Shown here: in pieces, positions 7,970 through 15,885 of the stretch
Position numbering within the stretch: the first letter of the stretch is position 1
Layout of the letters: every line of letters starts with the position of its first letter
Assembly: GCA_964458275.1 (NCBI GenBank)
Contig: CAYWIE010000012.1
Coordinates: forward strand, 1-54,997
Direction: 5' to 3'
Origin: HGM04593 sp964458275
GTDB taxonomy: Bacteria; Bacteroidota; Bacteroidia; Bacteroidales; Bacteroidaceae
DNA: 54,997 bases
Program-made: the position numbers and the translations under genes
The notes under the pieces: generated by a model
Database searches by the model: none
The model's input: the letters and a program-made list of their open reading frames with translations, nothing else
What the model was told of the DNA's origin: nothing

Positions 7970-8641
7970 ATGAAAAAATCTATCTGCATGCTGCTGTTTG
8001 CAGCAGTAACAATGTTTTTTGCCGGTTGCTCATCGAACGGCAACACAAAGGTTGTGATGGAGACAACAGCCGGCACAATGGAGTTCATACTCTACAACGA
8101 AACTCCCAAACATCGCGACAATTTCATAAAACTCGCTCAGGAGCAATATTTCGACTCCCTGCTCTTCCACCGGGTTATCAAGGACTTCATGATTCAGGGT
8201 GGAGACCCCGACTCCAAATATGCCGAAGCGGGTGCACGCTTGGGCGAGGGAGGTCCCGAATACAGAATAGACGCCGAGTTTGTCCCCACTCTCATGCACA
8301 AGCGCGGCGCACTTGCCGCTGCACGCGAGGGCGACGGTGTGAACCCTATGAAAAAGTCATCGGCAAGCCAGTTCTACATCGTTTGGGGCAAAGTCTACAC
8401 CGGCGAAGAGATTGAGAGCATGAGCCAGAGGATGAAAGAGGTAGGCATGGGCGAGCTCACAGCCGAGCAGAAGGAACTGTACACCACAGTAGGCGGTACC
8501 CCCTTCCTCGACGGACAGTACACAGTCTTTGGCGAAATGACAAAAGGTCTTGAAGTGGTAGACAAGATACAGAATGTCTCAACCGACATGTACGACCGTC
8601 CCAACGAGGATGTAAGAATCATAAGCATCAAGATAAAATGA
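7970..8641 (+). CDS. cyclophilin-type peptidyl-prolyl isomerase, lipoprotein
   Basis: Protein-folding catalyst that isomerises peptide bonds before proline, here anchored in the envelope. The signal peptide ends in FAGC with the lipid cysteine at residue 20; the following SSNG is not acidic, so it probably stays on the periplasmic side. Cyclophilin motifs are clear: FHRVIKDFMIQGGDP (active-site Arg and Gln), ASQFYIVWG, and FGEMTKGLEVVDKI. Compared with single-domain cyclophilins there is an insertion near residues 140-170 (ESMSQRMKEVG...), common in Bacteroidetes. The next gene (peroxiredoxin) starts 1 bp after the stop, so translation is probably coupled. Confidence 0.92.
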   Translation: MKKSICMLLFAAVTMFFAGCSSNGNTKVVMETTAGTMEFILYNETPKHRDNFIKLAQEQYFDSLLFHRVIKDFMIQGGDPDSKYAEAGARLGEGGPEYRIDAEFVPTLMHKRGALAAAREGDGVNPMKKSSASQFYIVWGKVYTGEEIESMSQRMKEVGMGELTAEQKELYTTVGGTPFLDGQYTVFGEMTKGLEVVDKIQNVSTDMYDRPNEDVRIISIKIK

Positions 8642-8642
8642 C

Positions 8643-9092
8643 ATGCTGACCGTAGGAGAAAAAGCACCCGAATATCTCGGTAAGGACGAGACGGGCAAAG
8701 AGTGGCGCCTGAGCGACTTTGCAGGCAAGAAGGTGGTAGTATATTTCTACCCAAAAGACAGCACACCCGGATGCACAGCCGAAGCATGCTCACTGCGCGA
8801 CGGGCTCGACGAACTGGCGACAGCAGGCTACGCAGTAGTGGGAGTAAGCGCCGACAGCGAAGCATCGCACATGCGCTTCAAGACAAAGCAGCAGCTCAAC
8901 TTCCCGCTTATCGCCGACACTGAGAAAAGCCTTATAAAGCAGTTTGGCGCATGGGGCGAGAAGAAGATGGCAGGACGCGTGTACGAAGGCATACTGCGCA
9001 CCACGTTTGTCATCTCGCCTGACGGGACAATAGAACGTGTGATAACAAAGGTCGACACAAAAAATGCCGCATCACAGATATTGAAAGGATAA
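8643..9092 (+). CDS. bcp: thioredoxin-dependent thiol peroxidase, Bcp/PrxQ type
   Basis: Reduces hydrogen and organic peroxides in the cytoplasm with electrons from thioredoxin. The 149-residue protein shows the peroxiredoxin active site KDSTPGCTAEAC, with the peroxidatic Cys44 and a second Cys49 five residues later, the Bcp alpha-type arrangement. FYPKD upstream and a late conserved Arg support the family. It sits between the envelope cyclophilin (1 bp gap) and the MscS channel (30 bp gap), all on the plus strand, so the three genes likely form a small stress-related operon. Confidence 0.94.
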   Translation: MLTVGEKAPEYLGKDETGKEWRLSDFAGKKVVVYFYPKDSTPGCTAEACSLRDGLDELATAGYAVVGVSADSEASHMRFKTKQQLNFPLIADTEKSLIKQFGAWGEKKMAGRVYEGILRTTFVISPDGTIERVITKVDTKNAASQILKG

Positions 9093-9122
9093 GAAAACAA
9101 ACAACATAAAACCAAACAAACA

Positions 9123-10028
9123 ATGATTCTAAATTTCATCATGACACAAGCTGCGGCGGTTGCCGACAGTTTGGCAAACAAAGTAAGCATCGACGCTGCA
9201 ATGTCTACAATTTCGAGCCTCACGGTTGAAGAGATTGTAAAATACATGACATCGGCAGCACTGACTATTGGAGCAACAATCATCAAAGTAGCGCTCATCT
9301 GGGTAATTGGCCGCTGGCTATCAAAGAAGCTTGTCTCTATCGTCAAGAGCGTGATGGCTAAAAGAGACACAGATGCCTCTATCCAGACATTCCTTGTGAG
9401 CCTCATAGACATTGTAGCGCTCATAGTTCTCATCATCATCATCATCAGCGTGATAGGCATAGACACATCTTCGTTCATAGCCCTCTTCGCATCTGCCGGT
9501 GTTGCAATAGGTATGGCACTCAGCGGCACATTGCAGAACTTTGCAGGCGGTGTGATGATATTGCTGTTCAGACCCTACAAGGTAGGCGACTACATCGAAG
9601 CGCAGGGACAGGCTGGAACAGTCAAGGAGATACAGATTTTCAACACACTGCTCAAGACTGCCGACAACCGCATAATCATTGTGCCCAACGGTCCACTTTC
9701 AACCGGCATCATCAACAACTATTCACGTGAGGCGACACGCCGCGTAGACTTCACTTTCTCCATATCATACGGCGACGACCTTGAACTTGCCAAGAATACC
9801 TTGCTCGAAATCATCGAAAAGGATGCACGTATTCTAAAGACACCTGAACCATTTGTTGATATAAGCGCGATGGCTGCAAGTTCAATAGACATTGCAGTAC
9901 GTGTATGGTGCAACGCATCAGATTATTGGGGTATATTCCACGATATGAACAGAGCTGTCTACACTACATTCCCCGCCAAGGGACTCAATTTCCCATACAA
10001 CACTATTACTGTCAATATGCAGAAATAA
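9123..10028 (+). CDS. MscS-family small-conductance mechanosensitive channel
   Basis: Inner-membrane channel that opens on membrane tension to release solutes after osmotic downshock. The 301-residue product is close to E. coli MscS in size. It has three hydrophobic segments (about residues 45-70, 92-115, 118-145). The third is the Gly/Ala-rich pore helix with the conserved continuation GGVMILLFRPYKVGDYIE, which leads into the Sm-like beta domain, followed by the alpha/beta C-domain (VDFTFSISYGDD). Third gene of the cyclophilin-bcp-mscS group; a strong terminator follows at 10054. Confidence 0.93.
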   Translation: MILNFIMTQAAAVADSLANKVSIDAAMSTISSLTVEEIVKYMTSAALTIGATIIKVALIWVIGRWLSKKLVSIVKSVMAKRDTDASIQTFLVSLIDIVALIVLIIIIISVIGIDTSSFIALFASAGVAIGMALSGTLQNFAGGVMILLFRPYKVGDYIEAQGQAGTVKEIQIFNTLLKTADNRIIIVPNGPLSTGIINNYSREATRRVDFTFSISYGDDLELAKNTLLEIIEKDARILKTPEPFVDISAMAASSIDIAVRVWCNASDYWGIFHDMNRAVYTTFPAKGLNFPYNTITVNMQK

Positions 10029-10053
10029 CACACAGCAAGCATTGGGACATACA

Positions 10054-10103
10054 ACTCCTCCCCGTAGGCCGTGACGACAGGGCTTACGAGGAGGAGTCTT
10101 TTT
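10054..10103 (+). terminator. terminator after the mscS gene
   Basis: Arms at 10054-10070 (ACTCCTCCCCGTAGGCC) and 10080-10097 pair with two mismatches and are followed by CTTTTT. It lies 26 bp after the mscS stop codon. Confidence 0.75.
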
Positions 10104-10386
10104 GCGGCATTATAGTCCTTTCAAGGTCTTTTGCAAGGCAATTAGGGACTATTTTCTTCTCGCAGGATAAGGGATTGTTTCCCTGAATAATAACAAGACC
10201 TCAAGCAGCCAGTATACTTCGCCTTTTGGATAAAGAGAGGGAAATTCAAGCGCCAAAGGCGATTGAAGACGGAGGGGTTCTCCATTCGCATGTCATTTCT
10301 GCTTTGCAAGGGGGCTTGTGTCGTACTTCTTCAAATGCTTACGTTAGGGACTTGTACCCGCCAGCTAATACTCAGCCGGACATACC
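10104..10386. other. non-coding gap with small inverted repeats
   Basis: No supported gene lies here. There is a short hairpin (AGGGA-TTGTT-TCCCT near 10168-10182) and an imperfect inverted repeat, CGCCTTTTGG with CCAAAGGCG, around 10221-10262. A small RNA or the remains of a lost element are both possible; I see no decisive sign of either. Confidence 0.3.
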
Positions 10387-10418
10387 AAAAAAGGCTTGCC
10401 CTGCGGCAAGCCTTTTTT
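10387..10418. terminator. bidirectional terminator closing the FAS1/SusCD operon
   Basis: A perfect 14 bp stem (AAAAAAGGCTTGCC with GGCAAGCCTTTTTT) has a CTGC loop and is flanked by A and T runs on both sides. It lies 21 bp past the stop of the last leftward SusD gene and also stops rightward transcripts. Confidence 0.9.
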
Positions 10419-10439
10419 GAGATATGTAACTTTCAATGA

Positions 10440-12500
10440 TTACTTCTTGGGAAGATACCAGTTAGACTCGTTAGAAAGTTTGCCATAGAGAGCAGCGTCA
10501 TACTGGAATTCGGGGTGAGAAGAACTTACCTTGTTCTCGATTGCACGACCTGCTACACGTTTTGCAAGAATATCATTGTTGCCCATGTTCTTAGCGAAAC
10601 GGATGAGGTCTGTGAAACGATAACCCTCGAATGCTGTCTCAAGAGCGCACTCGTCGATGATGAGGTTGCGAACGTACTCAATCTTCTTGTCTTCTGTGAT
10701 ACCGTAATCTTTGTATGCCTCAGTTGTCCATATTGTATCGCCATTCTCATCCTTCTGCACCTTGCCTTTGTCGTCGAGCGAAGGAATCTCTCTCTCTGCA
10801 TCAACACCCTCTTTACCGAAGTAGAGAGCAATGCAAGAGTCGTTAGAGAGTGAGTAGAACTCGTTGTACTCTGAGCTACCTGAACCGCGAGAGTGTACAC
10901 CCTCGTTAAAGTCGAAGCTTGGGTCAGAAGTAAAGTCGAACGCGATTGTATCGAAGAGCTGACGTGTCTCTGTTACAAGAACAGAATCGGGAATATAAAT
11001 CTTCGCGCCGGTCTCCTCGTTGAGGACAAAGAGAGTATCGCCATTCTCATCATACTTGTAGATGATTTCGCCAGTTGTCTCGTCCTTCTTGACATCGAGA
11101 TAAGAAACTTCGAAGTCGTTCAAGTATTTCTGAACATAATACTTCTCGGCTCTGATACCCTCTTTGAGAACGCGCATTGCAAGTTCTGTAGCACCCTGCC
11201 ATCTGTTTGTTCCCTGCTCGGCAGCGATACCTGTGAGCGCCTCTGCAAAGCGGAGATACATCTGGATAGAACGGCCGAGCTTAATCTCTGTTACATAGTC
11301 AGAGAACATACCATATGCAACGCCGTTGTTAAACATCAGACCACTAAGGCTGAACTTACCGATTACACCGTCATAAACAATATACTCGGCAAAGTTACGT
11401 GTAGATACAACTGTGCTGTAGAGACGGAGGTCACCGGGATAGTTGTCGCTGGGGTTAACAGCCTGAGTAACCTTGTTGCCCTCAATCTGGTAGTAGTTGT
11501 AAACCTGTGCCTTGCTCAATGCAAAGTAACCGGGAGCAGCCTGAACCATGTGTTCGCCCTGTGCTTGGGGAGCAATTACGCTTGCAAGCTCAGATACAGA
11601 ACCGTCAGCCGAAGATGTAGAGAATGTTGAAACGGCAGTTGTTGTAGCCTTGTCAGAGTTTCTGAAAAGACTGCTGGTGTACATAGAGCTCGTGGGGTCG
11701 CCCTTAGCCTCTTCGTCATTCCATGTTATTTTCTGTGCGCTATCAAGATAACCGTTTTCTACAATGATCTTATGATACATATCAGCAGCTTCTACATACT
11801 TGCCGGTCCAGAGGTAGAGGTCGCCGAGCAACTGGCGGATGGGAACAAAGTACAATTTTGTATCATAGTTCAACTTGCCTGCAAACGAGGGCATTGGATA
11901 TGCTTCGGGATCCTCATAGGGAAGAAGAATCTCGATGAGACGTGCTGCGATAGTGTTCATGTCTGCCATGGGGCGTTTCATCACCTCTTCGGCAAGACTG
12001 TGTGTGAGGATGGGCTCCTCGAAGAAGGGAACCTCGCCATAGTTCATTGCGAGCTGCATGTAAGCCCATGCGCGAACGCTCTGAACACCTACGAACTCGC
12101 GGAGCATCAACTTGACGTTGTTGCGCTCAAGAGTGGTATCAACGCGTGCAAGATAGATGTTACAGTTGTTGATGATGGTGTAGTAATCCTTGATGTCGAG
12201 GTATTTGTTGTCTGAGTCAAACTCGAAACGAGAGATTTTCTGAACGTCGGTAATGGCCTTAGCTTCGTTAACAACCATAAGGTCGCCACGCAACTCACCC
12301 AAGAGAACCTGACGGTCCATAACGCCCTGAACACCCTTGAGGATACCGAGAACAGAGTAAACGGTGTCGTTGAGTGTCAGAGTACTCATGTCGTAGTCGA
12401 CACGGTCTGATTCAATTTCAATCATGTCCTCGCAAGAGCTCATGAAAATGGCACCGCAGAGTAACATGCAAAGACTATAAATAAAATTCTTTTTCATCAT
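10440..12500 (-). CDS. SusD/RagB-family surface lipoprotein (SusD1), with an acidic insertion
   Basis: Surface lipoprotein that captures ligand and acts as a lid on its SusC partner, encoded just upstream. Start set at the MMKKN methionine (12500; 12497 is equally possible): the reading frame is open to 12584, but the signal peptide begins here. The lipobox is SSC with Cys23, followed by the acidic EDM. The 686-residue length exceeds the usual 500-600. The SusD parts are an N-terminal TPR-like region (SVRAWAYMQLAMNYGEVPF) and the C-terminal signature DECALETAFEGYRFTDLIRFAK. Between them, about residues 455-614, is a long acidic stretch with two DENGDT motifs that I do not recognise from standard SusD. 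It is the last gene of the operon, separated from SusC1 by 100 bp that hold a hairpin. Confidence 0.92.
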   Translation of the reverse strand: MMKKNFIYSLCMLLCGAIFMSSCEDMIEIESDRVDYDMSTLTLNDTVYSVLGILKGVQGVMDRQVLLGELRGDLMVVNEAKAITDVQKISRFEFDSDNKYLDIKDYYTIINNCNIYLARVDTTLERNNVKLMLREFVGVQSVRAWAYMQLAMNYGEVPFFEEPILTHSLAEEVMKRPMADMNTIAARLIEILLPYEDPEAYPMPSFAGKLNYDTKLYFVPIRQLLGDLYLWTGKYVEAADMYHKIIVENGYLDSAQKITWNDEEAKGDPTSSMYTSSLFRNSDKATTTAVSTFSTSSADGSVSELASVIAPQAQGEHMVQAAPGYFALSKAQVYNYYQIEGNKVTQAVNPSDNYPGDLRLYSTVVSTRNFAEYIVYDGVIGKFSLSGLMFNNGVAYGMFSDYVTEIKLGRSIQMYLRFAEALTGIAAEQGTNRWQGATELAMRVLKEGIRAEKYYVQKYLNDFEVSYLDVKKDETTGEIIYKYDENGDTLFVLNEETGAKIYIPDSVLVTETRQLFDTIAFDFTSDPSFDFNEGVHSRGSGSSEYNEFYSLSNDSCIALYFGKEGVDAEREIPSLDDKGKVQKDENGDTIWTTEAYKDYGITEDKKIEYVRNLIIDECALETAFEGYRFTDLIRFAKNMGNNDILAKRVAGRAIENKVSSSHPEFQYDAALYGKLSNESNWYLPKK

Positions 12501-12545
12501 TTTTGTAGAATTTATGTTTTTCCAAGTTTCTTTATGATGTCCCGT

Positions 12546-12570
12546 GCTGCTCTGCCTTGCGGCAGGCAGC
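12546..12570 (-). other. intercistronic hairpin between SusC1 and SusD1
   Basis: On the transcribed (minus) strand, GCTGC-CTGCC and GGCAG-A-GCAGC pair over 10 bp with a single-base bulge and close on a GCAA tetraloop, a stable GNRA type. No T run follows, so it is not a simple terminator. It could be a processing or mRNA-stability element. Confidence 0.65.
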
Positions 12571-12600
12571 CGCGGAACGCTCATGTCTTAGGTTATATCA

Positions 12601-15600
12601 TTAGAGGTTAACTTTAACACCCAAGTGGAAACTACGGCTCTGCGGAAGCAAACCGGCATCTACACCCTGGTACATTACATTATTGCTAACCGAGAACTCG
12701 GGATCGCTACCCAAATACTTTGTGAATGTGAGAAGGTTCTCAGCTGCACCCCAAACGGTGATACCCTGCAACCAGCTCAATGAGAGAGGCAGGTTGTAAG
12801 AAAGCTGAAGCTTCTTGAGACGCAAGAATGATGCATCCTCTACCCAACGGTCAGAGAAACGGTTGTTGCCCATGGGGTCACCGTAAGCGATGCGGGGAGT
12901 TGCAGTCTCCTGTCCGTCGTAAGACCAGCGGTTCAACACAGCTGTAGTCTGGTTGAAGAAGTTGCTGCCGCTCTCAAGCTGCTGACGGTAGTAGTTGTAA
13001 GCGTCGTTGCCTACTGAGTAGTTGAAGAGTACATCGAGCTGCCAATTCTTGTATGTGAATTTAGAGAAGATGTTACCGAAGAAGTCGGGATGCGCATCGC
13101 CGATAATCTGCTTGTCAGCCTCGCTGATTTCGCCTTCGCCTGTTACATCTACGAACTTGACATCACCGGGTTTGAAGTACTGGCGTTTGCCTGTTGCATC
13201 AATCTGGTAGAGACCAAGCTCTGCTGCCTCAGCAGCCGACTTGATGACACCGTCTGTCTTGTAGCCCTTGAATGAACCTACAGCCTCGCCTACTTCGGTT
13301 ACAACCTCAGCACCGTAAACGTTTACGGGGGCGATGTTCTCGTCAAGTGCTGTAATCTCGTTCTTGTAGCTGCCTACTGATGCGCCGAGTTCCCATGTGA
13401 AGTCCTTGCCGTTGATAACCTTAGCATTGATTGATGCCTCGAAACCGGTGTTCTCCATTTCACCGCCGTTGCTCCAGTATGTTTCCATACCTGTGATGTA
13501 CTGGTATTTCTTCAATACGAGGAGGTCTTTGGTTGTAGCCTTGTACCAGTCGAATGAAACTGCTACGCGGTTGTTGAGAAGGAGAGCGTCAACACCGAGG
13601 TTGATGCGGCCTGTTGTCTCCCATTTTACACCGTCGTTCTCTACGTTACCGATCTGAAGTCCCATGTACTTGCCCTGATACTTGATTGCCTCCATGTAGC
13701 TCTTCGCTGCATAGTAGTCGATAGCATCGTTGCCGACCTCGTCGTAACCTGCACGCAACTTCAATGAGTTGATGCCGGGAACCTTGAACCAAGACTCAGA
13801 AGAGAGAAGCCATGCAGCCTGAACTGAGGGGAATATGCCCCACTGAAGACCTGCCATGCTTACGCCGCCGTCTGCCTCGCTACCGAAACGTGAAGATGTC
13901 TCCATTGATACAGTTGCCTGCAAGAAGTAGCGTGTGAGGTAGTTGTAGTCTGCGTTGAGGTACCATGCGAGGTTTGTCCACTCGTTGTTGTCGCCGTTGT
14001 CGGTGATATAGTCGAATGTCTCGCTGATGTTGGTAGCATTGTCGTTACCTGAGTTTGCTGCTGAAAGGAAGTTGCCGTCCAACTTGAAGTTTGTGTAACG
14101 GAAACCGCCGAAGATGTCGAAGCTGTGAGCGCCGAATGACTTCTTCCATGCTACACGTGTATCACTTGTGATTGACGCCTCTTTACCGAAGTATGATGCG
14201 AGTGAGTTACCGATGTAACCGAGGTTCTCGGCATAGAAGTGGTAACGTGTGCTGTTGGGGTCAGAACCGTAGGGGAGATAGTATTTCTCGCTCATGCGGT
14301 GCAATGAGTAGTTGAACAGCTCAGAGAACTTGAAGTCGCCGAGTGTATACTCAGGTGCAAGGCTCAGAGTAAACTGAGTGTACTCCTGGAAGTTCTTGTT
14401 CTCGCCATCACCCTTAGCAAGGATGGTGAGGGGGTTGTAGTATGAGTTGTTTGAGTAATCTGCTGTACGGTCGATTCCGAATGCGAATGTATCTGAATCG
14501 TCAAGAGCAGATGTCTTTTCGCCATACTGTGAGAACTTGTAGGGGCTCAAGAAGGGTGCCTTGATCATTGAGAGGAAGCCGGGTGAAGAGATGGGGGCTG
14601 ACTTGTACTCTTCGGGTGCTCCGTCGTCGAGAAGGTTGCGCTGTACACGGCTGTAACCGATATCGAAACGTGTCATGAAGTTCTTTGCAAGCTCGATGTC
14701 GGTGTTGAAGCGGATGTTCAAGCGGTTGAAATCGTTTTTCTCCAATGCGCTCTCGGCATTTGTGTAACCGAGTGAGAAGTTATACATAGCTATTTCATCA
14801 CCACCCTCTACGCTGATCTTGTAGTTCTGTGTGATTGCCTCACGGTAGATGTAGTCTGACCAGTCTGTATTGTTGTGGTACATGTTGTAGTAGTAGAAGT
14901 CGGGGTTGCTCTGGAGGAAGTTGAATACCTTCATGTTTGTCTCCATTGTACCGATAAGCTCGTTGGCGTATGTACGGAACTGCTCTGCACCCATCATGTC
15001 GGGGAGGTTGGGTGTGAGAGTAACACCACCGTAGATGTTGGCAGAAATGCGTGTAGCCATGCTCTTGCCACGTTTTGTTGTGATGAGGAGCACACCGTTT
15101 GCTGCACGTGCACCGTAGAGTGCTGTCGCATTCTTGAGTACGCGTACATCTGCGATGTCGTTGATGTCGATAGCTGCAAGGATGTTGTTGTATGCACCCA
15201 AGTGAAGTGCACCTGCATCCTCCTGCAAGTCGTAGATTACACCGTCAACAACTACAAGGGGCTGAGTGTTTGCGTTCACTGAGTTGACACCACGGATGAA
15301 CATTGCAGCACCGATGGCGGGAGTACCCGAACGTGTGATGGTGCGTACATCTGCTCCGAGGTTGTTGGCAATCTCTGCATCCACTGTGAGTGATGAACCA
15401 AGACCGATGTCTGTCTTGTTTGTAGCTGTGATAACGATATCCTCGTTGTACTTCTCGCTGAACTTGTCTGTGTAGATATATACATCTATCACCTCGTCGT
15501 TGAGTACGGGACGCTGGATGAGTCCGTAACCGGGAGTCGAGAAGTTAAGCAAAGTAACGTATGAAGGGATATTCAAGGTATAGACACCCTCGGAATTGGT

Positions 15601-15870
15601 CATGGTAGTAACATTGCTATGTCCTGTACCCTGTACGCGAACACCGGGGAGAGGTTCCTTAGTCGCTGCGTCGTAAACGGTACCGGTAATTTTACGTGCC
15701 ACTACATACTCGGCAGCAGCCTTTCGCGCCTTTGCAGGAACGGTATCGTTCGCTTCGTTACCGCCTGAAACCATTGCGGCTACAGGTGCGGTAGATGACA
15801 TCAGTACCACCAATGCCACCATTGCTTGCATAATTTGTCGCATATACATAGTTGATTTTTTATTTTTCAT
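12601..15870 (-). CDS. SusC/RagA-family TonB-dependent transporter (SusC1)
   Basis: Outer-membrane importer of 1089 residues that moves a bound ligand to the periplasm using TonB energy. After a long signal region (about 1-33) comes a carboxypeptidase-D-like regulatory domain (KITGTVYDAATKEPLPGVRV, about 60-130), then the plug with the SusC signature region FIRGVNSVNANTQPLVVVDGV and ARAANGVLLITTKRG, then a 22-strand barrel ending in SRSFHLGVKVNL. The partner SusD1 follows. A FAS1 lipoprotein gene ends 15 bp upstream, which indicates one transcript. Codons are strongly biased to CGT, GGT and ATC, unlike flanking genes. The second methionine (residue 8) is an alternative start. Confidence 0.95.
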   Translation of the reverse strand: MKNKKSTMYMRQIMQAMVALVVLMSSTAPVAAMVSGGNEANDTVPAKARKAAAEYVVARKITGTVYDAATKEPLPGVRVQGTGHSNVTTMTNSEGVYTLNIPSYVTLLNFSTPGYGLIQRPVLNDEVIDVYIYTDKFSEKYNEDIVITATNKTDIGLGSSLTVDAEIANNLGADVRTITRSGTPAIGAAMFIRGVNSVNANTQPLVVVDGVIYDLQEDAGALHLGAYNNILAAIDINDIADVRVLKNATALYGARAANGVLLITTKRGKSMATRISANIYGGVTLTPNLPDMMGAEQFRTYANELIGTMETNMKVFNFLQSNPDFYYYNMYHNNTDWSDYIYREAITQNYKISVEGGDEIAMYNFSLGYTNAESALEKNDFNRLNIRFNTDIELAKNFMTRFDIGYSRVQRNLLDDGAPEEYKSAPISSPGFLSMIKAPFLSPYKFSQYGEKTSALDDSDTFAFGIDRTADYSNNSYYNPLTILAKGDGENKNFQEYTQFTLSLAPEYTLGDFKFSELFNYSLHRMSEKYYLPYGSDPNSTRYHFYAENLGYIGNSLASYFGKEASITSDTRVAWKKSFGAHSFDIFGGFRYTNFKLDGNFLSAANSGNDNATNISETFDYITDNGDNNEWTNLAWYLNADYNYLTRYFLQATVSMETSSRFGSEADGGVSMAGLQWGIFPSVQAAWLLSSESWFKVPGINSLKLRAGYDEVGNDAIDYYAAKSYMEAIKYQGKYMGLQIGNVENDGVKWETTGRINLGVDALLLNNRVAVSFDWYKATTKDLLVLKKYQYITGMETYWSNGGEMENTGFEASINAKVINGKDFTWELGASVGSYKNEITALDENIAPVNVYGAEVVTEVGEAVGSFKGYKTDGVIKSAAEAAELGLYQIDATGKRQYFKPGDVKFVDVTGEGEISEADKQIIGDAHPDFFGNIFSKFTYKNWQLDVLFNYSVGNDAYNYYRQQLESGSNFFNQTTAVLNRWSYDGQETATPRIAYGDPMGNNRFSDRWVEDASFLRLKKLQLSYNLPLSLSWLQGITVWGAAENLLTFTKYLGSDPEFSVSNNVMYQGVDAGLLPQSRSFHLGVKVNL

Positions 15871-15885
15871 ACTCTAAATTCTCTA

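Noticed and set aside
10226..10420. 64-codon open frame in the gap after mscS
   Set aside because: It runs through the bidirectional terminator and ends in its T tract, so it is unlikely to be translated.
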